Source of the DNA: a virus
DNA length: 30,721 nt
IMG/VR virus record: IMGVR_UViG_3300035703_000323
Span: 1-30,721 of that record
Reading direction: 5' to 3' (one strand)
Part shown: one piece after another, positions 14,321 through 22,242 of the stretch
Position numbering within the stretch: position 1 is the stretch's first letter
Layout of the letters: every line of letters starts with the position of its first letter
The notes under the pieces: generated by a model
Database searches by the model: none
Told to the model about the DNA's origin: nothing
Seen by the model: only the letters and a program-made list of their open reading frames with translations
Position numbers and translations under genes: made by a program

Positions 14321-16291
14321 TTAGCTAAGAGAAAATGCAGCGGTTGGAGTTGTGGTTACTGTTCTTGCTTGGCCTTTTGTAATACGCAAATCATCTATGT
14401 ATCCATTAAATGCGCTTCCTCCAGTACGGTCTGCTCCGACATACATTGCATTCGTTTGGTTGAAATCTGTGCTTACAGTTCCCGTACCATCATTGCTTCC
14501 ACTAATGTAAATTTTTGTTTGATTGGTTCCAGTACCTTCTCTTACAACAGCAATATATGTCCATGTAGTTGCAGACACTGTTCCGCTAGATGTTATTGTG
14601 CTTGATCCATAAGTAAACACAACCTGATTACTTGAATTTAAAGAAACAAGCCAACCAGTTGTTCCAGTTCCTTTACCAACTAAACCATATGTTCCAGATG
14701 AATTTCTGTATACCCACATTTCTATTGTAAAATTTCCAGTTCCTAACATTTGGTCAACGGTATGTGGAATTAATAACCAATCACCCGTTCCATCAAATGC
14801 AATCGAGCTACCACCAAACTTACTCTGCGTCGTGCTGATCTGCGCGTTGCCAACAGTCTCAAGGTCGTTTTTTGCTGTAGCGTCTGTAATGCCAGCGTTG
14901 GTAAAGTTAGTGAGCAATGCAACATTCGTTGTTGCTGTTGGAGGAGCAGTCGGAACAGATATAGATTCCGCTGTTCCGTTTGTGTATTTTAGGCCACTTA
15001 TGTACCCATTCATTGCGGTTGCCGCTGACCTGTCAGCACCGATATATAAAGTATCTGTTTGATTCAAATCGGTTGATACCGTTGCCGTAGCAGAACTTAC
15101 ACCATTTATGTAAAGTTGAAATCCGTTTGTTGATGTATTAGTTCTTACCGCTGCAACATGAGTCCATGATGATGCAGGTATGGTTGTTGTTGTATCGACA
15201 TTAGTTGTTCCATGTGTAAACCGCAACACGTTTCCAGATGTGATTTGGAATACAAAACCAGTTGATGCTCCACCTTTAGCAATAATTGAGTGTGCGGCTC
15301 CCGCAGCAGACCTGTAAACCCATGCTTGTATTGTAAAAGCGTTTGTACCTAGTCTTAAATTTGCATTGTCTGCAACACTTAAATAATCCCCCGTCCCATC
15401 AAAATACCCACTGCCACCATTCGTCGCCGCGCTGTACGCAGCAGTCGGAGCAAACGGGCTGAAGGCTTGGACGGAGGGGGAGCCGGTTATGGTAATAGAA
15501 AAAGCATTAGTGCCATTATCAACAAACCTATTACTCTGGCAAGTAAGCAAATGTACGTTTGTTGACGTTGCGCCTTGACTTGTTGTTGTTAATCCAGATG
15601 TTGATGGCGTAAATGTTCCTGTATAAAGCTGCTGCCCCTTAGTTACACGTACGTTTGAAATATATCCGGTTAAAGCATTTGATCCAGCTGCGCTTCTTCC
15701 AACATAAAAATATTGTGCTGTATTTGGATTGAATGCTTGAGAGGAACCGTTCGCTATTCCATTTGTATAAAACTGAATGTTTGTGCCATCACTAACAACA
15801 GCAACATGAGTCCAAGAATTAGCTGAAATTGCCGTAGAGCCTGATTTTCCAAGAACAACACCATTCCCAATATAGGGCTTTCCTGTGTTGTCCAATCCAA
15901 AAACCAATCCTGAATCAGTGCCAGCAGTATTTGCCAAGTTAAGTACATATTGATATGAAGTTATAGCAGTTACATACACCCAAGCTTCAATTGTAAAAGA
16001 CCCTGTTGAAAGATTAAAACCAGTGGATGATGTTGATGTATTACTTAAATTATTGCTCCCAGAAAAATAATTACTCCACCCCGTCTGACTAAACGGCGAG
16101 AACGTACCCTGCGTCGTGTTGCCGTTGCGAGTGATGGTGAAGTTGTTCGTGGACGAGTCTAGGAACGTGTTGTTCTGCGCTCCGTTCGTGCCATCTCCGG
16201 GCAACAATAGAGTAACGCGATTAAAGAATTCATCTACTGCGGTTGCTATAGCAGTTTTAGCCCCTAGCAACATTGTCATAATTCCACTCAT
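14321..16291 (-). CDS. Virion decoration/adhesin with three LamG-type (concanavalin A-like) domains
   Basis: A 656-residue protein with three tandem LamG_3-type jelly-roll domains. Each has FTIxxWVY (FTIEAWVY, FTIQAWVY, FTIEMWVY), a (S/T)WT(H/Y)(V/I)A(A/V)V strand and a closing GYI(S/D)xL/VxxT(K/N)G motif, around residues 85-225, 310-440 and 505-640. LamG domains bind glycans or proteins, so this is likely a surface-exposed adhesin, perhaps for host polysaccharide. The N-terminus contains LLLPGDGTNGAQNNTFLDSS, a motif seen before LamG domains in other phage proteins. The DNA of the first linkers is clearly richer in GC than the domain-coding parts, a sign of mosaic assembly. GGGA lies upstream of the ATG. 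Confidence 0.82.
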   Translation of the reverse strand: MSGIMTMLLGAKTAIATAVDEFFNRVTLLLPGDGTNGAQNNTFLDSSTNNFTITRNGNTTQGTFSPFSQTGWSNYFSGSNNLSNTSTSSTGFNLSTGSFTIEAWVYVTAITSYQYVLNLANTAGTDSGLVFGLDNTGKPYIGNGVVLGKSGSTAISANSWTHVAVVSDGTNIQFYTNGIANGSSQAFNPNTAQYFYVGRSAAGSNALTGYISNVRVTKGQQLYTGTFTPSTSGLTTTSQGATSTNVHLLTCQSNRFVDNGTNAFSITITGSPSVQAFSPFAPTAAYSAATNGGSGYFDGTGDYLSVADNANLRLGTNAFTIQAWVYRSAAGAAHSIIAKGGASTGFVFQITSGNVLRFTHGTTNVDTTTTIPASSWTHVAAVRTNTSTNGFQLYINGVSSATATVSTDLNQTDTLYIGADRSAATAMNGYISGLKYTNGTAESISVPTAPPTATTNVALLTNFTNAGITDATAKNDLETVGNAQISTTQSKFGGSSIAFDGTGDWLLIPHTVDQMLGTGNFTIEMWVYRNSSGTYGLVGKGTGTTGWLVSLNSSNQVVFTYGSSTITSSGTVSATTWTYIAVVREGTGTNQTKIYISGSNDGTGTVSTDFNQTNAMYVGADRTGGSAFNGYIDDLRITKGQARTVTTTPTAAFSLS

Positions 16292-16300
16292 GACGATCCC

Positions 16301-17932
16301 TTAACTCACATTACCAGTAATAACGCAAATAGTGCTACTAATGAACAAAATAGTTGCAACTCCACGAGTAGCCAGAGTCACAGTAGCTTTATCAGCATCA
16401 GTTCCAGCTATATAAGCCGTGGTAATCGAGCAAGTAATAGTAATGTTTCCAGTTGTATTGTTAAAAATACTTATTGAATCACCTTCTGCAAAAGTTGCGT
16501 CAGGAATTGTTATAGAACCACTAGTTCCTACTTGCACATATTTACCAACATCAGAGGTAGCAAGCGTATAGGATGATGTTTTAGTTCCAACAGCAGGAAT
16601 ATTTCTATAACCAACTTTATATCCATTACCTGCGGAATCCATAAAATTAAGATCGCCAGAGGATGAATATAAAGAAACCCCATTTGTTAGAGTGCCAGCA
16701 GGAGCTGTTCCATTAAAGAGTTGGATTTGACTTGTTCCTGCTGTAGTTCCCCTAGCAGCAGTTCCTCCAACTAAAACATTGCCGCTTGCATCCACCACAA
16801 AAGGTGTGCTGTCCGGATTCGTGCTGTCCTCAACCACCAGCGCATTGCCGGTGCCGGTCTGCGTAATGCGAAGTGCAGCATTGGTGTTGTCAGTGACGCT
16901 GATGACCGTGTTGCCACCGAAGAAGTTCTCTGCCGTTCCAGCCGCATAGAAGTTCCAGCGGCCTGTTCCTGCCGCAATGTCAGACCTGAAGCCGTAGTTG
17001 TTCGTTGCGCCGATTAAACCGGATGATGCAAAAAAACCGATTTGATTGGTTGGTGCAGTACGTGAGCCGCCAGTAATCGTGCCTTGAAATGCACCAAAAT
17101 GTCTCAGATCAGCAAGAGTAAATGCTGCATCTTGAGTTGACGGCTGCGATTGGAAGACACTGGCAGCTGTCGTAACGTCGGATTGAACTGTGGGCGTGTA
17201 CAGAATACCTGGAACTGAAACAGCACCAGTAATATTTCCCGCAAACCGATACTGACCAGACGCGCCACCCAGATTTGCAGAGTTAAAACCAATCTGCCCT
17301 GCGTTATTAATCCGCATCCGCTCAGTAGGCGAGCTGGCTCCATCTGCTGTTGTACTAAACACCAAACGACCGGGCATGTCATTGGTGCCGGGGGTTCCGT
17401 CTACTTCTGCGAGGATTGCCGCAGCAGGGACAAAGTTTGTCCCATCATCCGCGCTGAACTCCAAAACGCCAATATCATCGCCGCTCAATACAACCGCTTG
17501 AGAACCTACTGCCGCGCCTCTGCTTTTTGCAAGATTTAATGTCGCTGGGGACGAAGCAAGATTTGACCAGTTAGCAATAGACATCATTGCGCCGGGCGTT
17601 GTGGTTCCGCTGTACTGAATTTGCGGATTACGAGCCGTGTTTAAGTAGTCACCAAAGGTTGCGTAGCCTACCGCCTGACCGGCCAAAACCTTTCCGTTCG
17701 TATCAATCACAAACGGCGTACTGTCAGGATTTGTACTATCCTCTACAACCAGTGCATTACCAGCACCTGTCTGAGTAATACGCAAAGCATCACTAGAACT
17801 GTTTGCTGAAATAACAACAGGATCAGTGCCGTTTTTTTCTACTTTGTCTGCATTGAGGTTAGTAAAGTTTCCATCTACCTCAGCGAAACTAAGGGCAGAA
17901 CCTTTACCTGAGCGAGTTACGATAGTAGTCAT
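16301..17932 (-). CDS. Tail fibre protein with internal duplication
   Basis: A 543-residue fibre with a strong ribosome site (GAGGTGAG) before the ATG. The N-terminus (SGKGSALSFAEVDGNFTNLN) is the widespread fibre-attachment motif. Two copies of a shaft module occur around residues 49-83 and 353-387, both containing ALVVEDSTNPDSTPFV. Between them lies a distinct segment (about 85-345) rich in G, A, T and N. The C-terminal 95 residues (GTKTSSYTLATSDVGKYVQV, then SITIPDATFAEGDSISIFNN) form a trimeric tip-like domain shared with other phage proteins. It probably mediates host recognition; receptor unknown. The middle is GC-richer than the ends. Confidence 0.78.
   Translation of the reverse strand: MTTIVTRSGKGSALSFAEVDGNFTNLNADKVEKNGTDPVVISANSSSDALRITQTGAGNALVVEDSTNPDSTPFVIDTNGKVLAGQAVGYATFGDYLNTARNPQIQYSGTTTPGAMMSIANWSNLASSPATLNLAKSRGAAVGSQAVVLSGDDIGVLEFSADDGTNFVPAAAILAEVDGTPGTNDMPGRLVFSTTADGASSPTERMRINNAGQIGFNSANLGGASGQYRFAGNITGAVSVPGILYTPTVQSDVTTAASVFQSQPSTQDAAFTLADLRHFGAFQGTITGGSRTAPTNQIGFFASSGLIGATNNYGFRSDIAAGTGRWNFYAAGTAENFFGGNTVISVTDNTNAALRITQTGTGNALVVEDSTNPDSTPFVVDASGNVLVGGTAARGTTAGTSQIQLFNGTAPAGTLTNGVSLYSSSGDLNFMDSAGNGYKVGYRNIPAVGTKTSSYTLATSDVGKYVQVGTSGSITIPDATFAEGDSISIFNNTTGNITITCSITTAYIAGTDADKATVTLATRGVATILFISSTICVITGNVS
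16772..16876 (-). repeat. Copy 2 of the fibre shaft module
   Basis: Encodes about 35 residues (ALRITQTGTGNALVVEDSTN...) nearly identical in protein to copy 1 at 17684-17788. The codons differ at many synonymous positions and this copy is GC-rich. Confidence 0.7.
17684..17788 (-). repeat. Copy 1 of the fibre shaft module
   Basis: Encodes residues about 49-83 of the same fibre (ALRITQTGAGNALVVEDSTN...). Protein-level identity with copy 2 is very high while the DNA has diverged, so the two copies are old or of separate origin rather than a recent tandem duplication. Confidence 0.7.
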
Positions 17933-17940
17933 ATCTCACC

Positions 17941-18327
17941 TCAAGCCAAAGTAACAGACAGATTTCCTGTTGAAATTCTAAAAATATCGCCAGATCCGAT
18001 AGTTTTTGAAACATCCAATGGCGTATGAAACAATAGATTCCCCGCCGTAGACGCATCACGAATTCCTACATGCGTAATCGTTCCCCATGAACCAGTAGCA
18101 GTAGGAAACTCAATGGCAGAACTATTGGTAGTTACCCCATTAGACGGAGCAGCAAACGTAATAGCCTGACGAGCATACGATCCACCACTGACCTCAGTGC
18201 CAGTATCAGCATCAGTAGGGTTAGATGTATATAGGGCAAGATAAGTCGTCGTAGGGCTTGTATAGCTCGTATTTCGCAAAACCGCATTAATCAGAGCGTT
18301 CTCAAGATAGTTCGAAAATTCAGCCAT
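17941..18327 (-). CDS. Small virion-associated protein (tail/fibre block)
   Basis: A 128-residue protein with GAGGTAAAAA before the ATG. It has the common phage pattern TYLALYTSNPTDADTGTEVS, then GGSYARQAITF and THVGIRDASTAGNLLFHTPL, and a beta-rich C-terminus (DIFRISTGNLSVTLA). Proteins with this LALYTSNP...GGSYARQ layout are encoded beside fibre or adaptor genes in many tailed phages and are usually listed as tail proteins. Probably a small beta domain attached to the fibre or neck. Exact role unknown. Confidence 0.65.
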   Translation of the reverse strand: MAEFSNYLENALINAVLRNTSYTSPTTTYLALYTSNPTDADTGTEVSGGSYARQAITFAAPSNGVTTNSSAIEFPTATGSWGTITHVGIRDASTAGNLLFHTPLDVSKTIGSGDIFRISTGNLSVTLA

Positions 18328-18335
18328 TTTTTACC

Positions 18336-18950
18336 TCACTTATAAGACATAGACATAGGCTGACCACCATACTCACTAGATTGGTCAGACGTACTAATTG
18401 CAGTTATGGAACGATCATACAAAGCAGCCCATGTCTGGAGCCTTGCATCATTCATCAAATACGGTTCAGCCTCACCCAAAGCAGCATAAAGCAACGCATC
18501 AGGATAATTTGCCAAAAAGACATTAGATGAATTTGAATCACTAAGTGCTGTAGGCTTAGCGTAATACAGCATTTGTAGCGTGTATGTAGTGTCAGGAATA
18601 GGAGCTAACTGAATCTCAGCCCCTAAAACCGTATAATTGACCGGCTTACCTATATCTGTCGTCCTAGCACCTGCATAGAATGCGTTAGGAGAAAGATAAG
18701 TAATCGTTGTTGCTGGAGTCGTGTTTATATGAATATCACGCATTTCCAAGAAGTCTGTAGGAAGGCCAACTGTACTATCATTTCCAGTTGTTGATGCAGT
18801 GGCAACTACCAGCATTTGCCGAGTTCTCAGATCACGCTGCAACCTTATCTCAGCCAAACGAATAAAATCAGGAATCTGCGTCGTAAGATCACTTCGAGCC
18901 AGATAATTCGCTATCGTTGTCTTTAACTCTGAGTAGCTGGCAAAGCTCAT
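18336..18950 (-). CDS. Head-tail adaptor (gp4-like / tail tubular A-like)
   Basis: A 204-residue protein matching the podophage adaptor pattern. There is an N-terminal helix SYSELKTTIANYLARSDL, then IPDFIRLAEIRLQRDLRTRQ (about 25-44), the LPTDFLEMRDIHI strand region (about 59-71) and a C-terminal helical pair with YPDALLYAALGEAEPYLMND and WAALYDRSI. In the family these adaptors form the ring beneath the portal that receives the tail hub. Gene order (capsid, glycosyltransferase, adaptor, fibres, hub) agrees. I have not tested whether it is nearer P22 gp4 or T7 gp11. Confidence 0.78.
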   Translation of the reverse strand: MSFASYSELKTTIANYLARSDLTTQIPDFIRLAEIRLQRDLRTRQMLVVATASTTGNDSTVGLPTDFLEMRDIHINTTPATTITYLSPNAFYAGARTTDIGKPVNYTVLGAEIQLAPIPDTTYTLQMLYYAKPTALSDSNSSNVFLANYPDALLYAALGEAEPYLMNDARLQTWAALYDRSITAISTSDQSSEYGGQPMSMSYK

Positions 18951-18952
18951 GT

Positions 18953-19675
18953 CTATTTCCCTGCGTTATAGTCCTCGATAGCTGTTTCCGCTACATCTTC
19001 CCATCGATACTCATGCGTACCAATGTGGCCGATATACTTTGATAAGTCATGGTCTACAAACGTCGGGATTCCCTCATCTAAGGCTTTAAGACAGAAATAT
19101 ACGTCCTCGCCTATGATTCCCCTCGGTGACCACTGAGCATCAAACCACGGAGTTTTCAGCTTCTCAAATACTTCCCTACGAATCATAGTCACACCAAAAC
19201 CTACCGCTGTGACCTGTTCTATTCCTTCCTTACCCCTAGAATCTACCTTTAGCCAGCGAGTCTTTTTAATCTCACCGGTTTCGTCATCCTTAGTCAGCTC
19301 AAGATTCAAAGCCGTACTAACAACTGGTTTCCTACGGGTAACAGCATTGACTCCCAATATCGGCACATTGCGACTCAGCATGATGCTGATAATGTCGCTA
19401 GGGAACCGCATATCTGAATCAATAAACAATACTGCATCACAACCTTCTGACAATGCCGCCTTAACCAAGCCTTCCCTCTGGTCAAATATCAGAGTTCCAG
19501 CCATCGTATAAAGCTTCAATCCATTGTCATCATTGCCACATCGGTACTTTACGTCATAACCGACCATCTTGGCAAAATCAAACGCAAACCCTGTATGCAC
19601 CTCATCCCTAGCCGGGACACAAACACCTACAGTTAAACCTTTTTCCTTCGCAATATTCTTCTTTTTTGTAGACAT
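18953..19675 (-). CDS. GT-A glycosyltransferase in the structural block
   Basis: A 240-residue protein counted from the ATG at 19675, which overlaps the preceding stop as TAATG; the longer frame from 19729 would run back through that gene. It has a glycosyltransferase-2 style core: GLTVGVCVPARDEVHTGFAF at the N-terminus, AVLFIDSDMRFPSDI (about 81-95) with the DxD metal motif at D86-D88, and ITMIRREVFEKL-like acceptor strands. The C-terminal region is SPRGIIGEDVYFCLKALDEG, where the ED pair likely provides the base. It would transfer a sugar from a nucleotide sugar to virion protein or host glycan. There is no membrane segment. It ends with TAG, which argues against stop recoding. Confidence 0.82.
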   Translation of the reverse strand: MSTKKKNIAKEKGLTVGVCVPARDEVHTGFAFDFAKMVGYDVKYRCGNDDNGLKLYTMAGTLIFDQREGLVKAALSEGCDAVLFIDSDMRFPSDIISIMLSRNVPILGVNAVTRRKPVVSTALNLELTKDDETGEIKKTRWLKVDSRGKEGIEQVTAVGFGVTMIRREVFEKLKTPWFDAQWSPRGIIGEDVYFCLKALDEGIPTFVDHDLSKYIGHIGTHEYRWEDVAETAIEDYNAGK

Positions 19676-19971
19676 TAGAGTGTGCCTCGATAAGTTTTCC
19701 AAGTCTGACCTTCTGCGCTGTTCATCCACTTTGCAAATTCTGCATCGTCAATGATCGCAAACCCCCTCATGATTCCCTTTTTGTTCATATCATCAATGAC
19801 CGTAAAAGGTATCTTGCCTACATGATGGAAGTCTTTTAAGTGTCCAGTCCTAGCCTTATCTGTTTCTCTAATCTGTTCTACTTCTTTAAGAATATCCGTT
19901 ACATCTTGCTTTGTTTCAATGATGATACCGCCCTCACCATCTGCGTGTACCACCGAAGTGCGAAAGTTCAC
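19675..19971 (-). CDS. Small hypothetical protein after the capsid gene
   Basis: Ninety-eight residues with GGACT shortly before the ATG. Acidic and helical first half (TKQDVTDILKEVEQIRETDK), then KIPFTVIDDMNKKGIMRGFA and a C-terminal DAEFAKWMNSAEGQTWKTYR helix. Proteins with this final pattern occur directly downstream of podophage capsid genes, but I know of no assigned function. It is the first gene after the capsid terminator and is coupled to the glycosyltransferase. Confidence 0.6.
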   Translation of the reverse strand: MNFRTSVVHADGEGGIIIETKQDVTDILKEVEQIRETDKARTGHLKDFHHVGKIPFTVIDDMNKKGIMRGFAIIDDAEFAKWMNSAEGQTWKTYRGTL

Positions 19972-19987
19972 TTAGGAGTCCTTTCTT

Positions 19988-20017
19988 AAAAAACCCCCGG
20001 AGCCTAAGCCCCGAGGG
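19988..20017 (-). terminator. Rho-independent terminator after the major capsid gene
   Basis: On the - strand CCCTCGGGGC pairs with GCTCCGGGGG (10 bp, two G-U pairs) across the 4-base loop TTAG, followed by six T. It lies 27 bases past the capsid stop codon. A weaker 5-bp hairpin (TCGCT/AGCGA, 20021-20036) is adjacent. Partial termination here would raise capsid messenger over the tail genes. Confidence 0.9.
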
Positions 20018-20043
20018 AAGTCGCTTTACTCAGCGAAGGAGCC

Positions 20044-20991
20044 TTACAGACTCATATCGAGGTCAGCCACGATGCCATGAGCGGCTTCGTTCTTAACCTC
20101 CAGAGTGCACTCAACCAGAATCTGAGTCTTGTCAGAGTCGCCAGCCTTTGCCAGTTCGTTAGTCTGGAACGGACGCAGGTAAGCCACTGCTGCATACTCA
20201 GGATCAAGCACCAGAGCGTCACGGGTACGCATAAAGCGGTTCGGGACAACAGCCAGATTACCGAAGTCAGACACATAAATGTCTGCTGCACCGATAATCG
20301 TCGAAGGCTGAGCGCCAGTCACATTGAAGCGAGTAGCACCGATACCAGCGAACGACGAGACCTTCTGCTTACCAGCAGCGCCCACCATCAGAACCTTCGG
20401 CGAACCGCCAGAAGTAAACACCTCTGCAACAACCGACTTCAGCAGAGCCTCGGTAAAGGTACGCTGAGTACCATCCGAACGGGTCGAAACACCGATAGTC
20501 GTCGGGTTAGCACCGCCCGAACCAAAGTCGGTATTGGTCTTGATCCACGACAGCAGAGAAGCCATCTTACGAGGAGTCGAGTTAGAAGAACCAGCGTCAC
20601 GACCCTGATTAGCCAGCATGATCGTTTCCAGATCGCGCTTGATCTCTTGCGATGCCTTAGCCAGTTGATAAGCCTTCTCAGACTTACGGCCAGCCTTGTT
20701 CACCGTGTCCAGAGTGCCAGAAACCTTGATGGTCTTTTGCAGAATCTGGGTGTAGTTACCAAGACGGGTAGTCGGCGACAGAGTTGCGTCCGAAGCATCA
20801 GCACCTTCAACAGCAGCGTTAGCAGTCGTTGCAGCAGCCAGCGAGTCAGTCTGCCACTCATGGTAAACAGCCGTAGCTTTGGTTTTGCCAATCGAGGACA
20901 TAAACGGAGTCTCGGTCGGCGAGATGTTGTAGATAACATCGGTCAGGTCTTCGCGCTGACCAACAGCGGTATGTGCGTTGTAAATAGCCAT
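20044..20991 (-). CDS. Major capsid protein (DUF5309-type, HK97 fold)
   Basis: A 315-residue protein with a strong ribosome site (GAGGTGAATC) before the ATG. The N-terminus GQREDLTDVIYNISPTETPF, then MSSIGKTKATAVYHEWQTDS, is diagnostic of the DUF5309 group of podophage capsid proteins. This region is followed by the long helix of the HK97 fold (AYQLAKASQEIKRDLETIML, about 106-125) and P/A-domain strands such as VLMVGAAGKQKVSSFAG. It is the building block of the icosahedral shell. Scaffold lies immediately upstream and a terminator immediately downstream. Length is usual for the family. Confidence 0.9.
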   Translation of the reverse strand: MAIYNAHTAVGQREDLTDVIYNISPTETPFMSSIGKTKATAVYHEWQTDSLAAATTANAAVEGADASDATLSPTTRLGNYTQILQKTIKVSGTLDTVNKAGRKSEKAYQLAKASQEIKRDLETIMLANQGRDAGSSNSTPRKMASLLSWIKTNTDFGSGGANPTTIGVSTRSDGTQRTFTEALLKSVVAEVFTSGGSPKVLMVGAAGKQKVSSFAGIGATRFNVTGAQPSTIIGAADIYVSDFGNLAVVPNRFMRTRDALVLDPEYAAVAYLRPFQTNELAKAGDSDKTQILVECTLEVKNEAAHGIVADLDMSL

Positions 20992-20999
20992 GATTCACC

Positions 21000-21971
21000 T
21001 CAAATAAATCGTTCAAATACACTTGCGGCATCTGCAACCCTTCCGGACTGCTTAGCTCGCGCTTTAAGTTTCTTCAGTTCTTCACTGCCTGTATCACGAC
21101 TTTGAGCAACTCCGGGTTTCATGACCTTCGGCGCTTGAGCAACCTTCTTGGTTACTTCAGGCTTACTAGCCATTAACTTATCGTATTGCATAGCCTTATA
21201 CAGCGTTAAAACCGCACGACTGTCATAGACAGACGCTAACTCCTGATCCGAGAACCCTAGACTCTTGCCAAAAGACCGAATGTCCTTCCTCAGAGCCTCA
21301 CCCTTAGTAGGATCAGCAAACTCAGGTACAGCAGCCACTAGCTTCTGGCTTTCTTCAGCAACCATTCTCTGAAGATTCTGCTGTCTCTCCTGCTCCTGCT
21401 GTTGAGCTATGCGCTCACGTTCAGCACGAACAGCGTTTAACTGTTTATCCCTCTCGACCATCTCAGCTACCTTTACACTGTAGCCAATAGGGTCTGTTTC
21501 CTTCAGGTTTGCCAGATTCTCAGTCTCATCTTGAGGACGAAGCATTTGCTCCATTATCTCAAGACGTTGCGCGTATTGATCGCGCAGAGCCTTTGCCTCT
21601 TGAATCGCTTGGCGCTCGGCCTCAACCGCCTTACGTTCTTCAGCTACAGCTTGCGATTTCTTGGTGTAATCAGTGCCAAGTTGATAAGACTTGATAAGCT
21701 CATCGAGGGTTACCTCCCGTTCTTCGCCAGCGGCTTTGACACGGAATTTTTGAGGCTCCTCTTGCTCCTCAACTTCTTCATCTTGTTCTACCTCAGATTC
21801 CTCGTAAGATTCCTCTGATTCGGCCTCGCTTTCATTGGCTTCTAGTTGGGGTTCAGGTTGTCCATCGGAGCCTTCATCACCACCCATTAAGCCCAGAAAA
21901 GCGTTAGCTGCACCTTCTACCGTCAACTCTGCATTTCCCGATTCGGGAGTCATGTCTTGAGTATCGCTCAT
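21000..21971 (-). CDS. Scaffold protein
   Basis: A 323-residue, highly charged protein with the composition of phage scaffolds. The acidic N-terminal third (ESEAESEESYEESEVEQDEE) is followed by a short conserved block (KFRVKAAGEEREVTLDELIK) and a tail reading YQLGTDYTKKSQAVAEER. A long coiled coil spans about 120-210, and a basic C-terminus (KARAKQSGRVADAASVFERF) likely contacts the capsid subunit. It directs procapsid assembly and then exits. Position between portal and capsid is the usual one. Confidence 0.85.
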   Translation of the reverse strand: MSDTQDMTPESGNAELTVEGAANAFLGLMGGDEGSDGQPEPQLEANESEAESEESYEESEVEQDEEVEEQEEPQKFRVKAAGEEREVTLDELIKSYQLGTDYTKKSQAVAEERKAVEAERQAIQEAKALRDQYAQRLEIMEQMLRPQDETENLANLKETDPIGYSVKVAEMVERDKQLNAVRAERERIAQQQEQERQQNLQRMVAEESQKLVAAVPEFADPTKGEALRKDIRSFGKSLGFSDQELASVYDSRAVLTLYKAMQYDKLMASKPEVTKKVAQAPKVMKPGVAQSRDTGSEELKKLKARAKQSGRVADAASVFERFI

Positions 21972-22011
21972 ATATATTTCCTAAATTATATCGGGAACCG
22001 CCCGACTCGGA

Positions 22012-22242
22012 CTACAAAATCTTTAACTTTTTAGCCTCGATTAGCTTCTCAGCCGCCATCGATTCCAAATAAGCCTCTACTAAATCCAGAGCGCATAGCC
22101 TGTAGTAAGCCTGCTCTCTTACATTACTTTCATCTGGTTGAGATGTTGCAAACTTAGCATGTTCTATCCCCCTGAGATTCTCCATCATCTCAATGAAATA
22201 ATCATCTCTCAGGAGGTTTGTAGCCCATTGATCTTTGTTCAC
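22012..22242 (-). CDS. Small helical protein between portal and scaffold
   Basis: Seventy-six residues from a GTG that overlaps the portal stop (GTGA). All helical and acidic, with NLLRDDYFIEMMENLRGIEH and ALDLVEAYLESMAAEKLIEAK segments. Small proteins of this kind often sit between portal and scaffold genes in podophages, but no function is known to me. It ends in TAG. Confidence 0.6.
   Translation of the reverse strand: MNKDQWATNLLRDDYFIEMMENLRGIEHAKFATSQPDESNVREQAYYRLCALDLVEAYLESMAAEKLIEAKKLKIL

Noticed and set aside
13350-17932. Diversity-generating retroelement acting on the adhesin/fibre genes
   Set aside because: No reverse transcriptase, no template/variable repeat pair and no C-type lectin domain were found; the fibre repeat is diverged synonymously, not at adenines.
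19675-19729. Longer start (18 extra residues) for the capsid-side glycosyltransferase
   Set aside because: The extension lies entirely inside the preceding gene, while the ATG at 19675 forms the TAATG junction used throughout this array.
20077-21105. 342-codon + strand frame opposite the capsid and scaffold genes
   Set aside because: Shadow of strongly supported - strand genes; its protein is Arg/Ser/Leu-rich without domain features.
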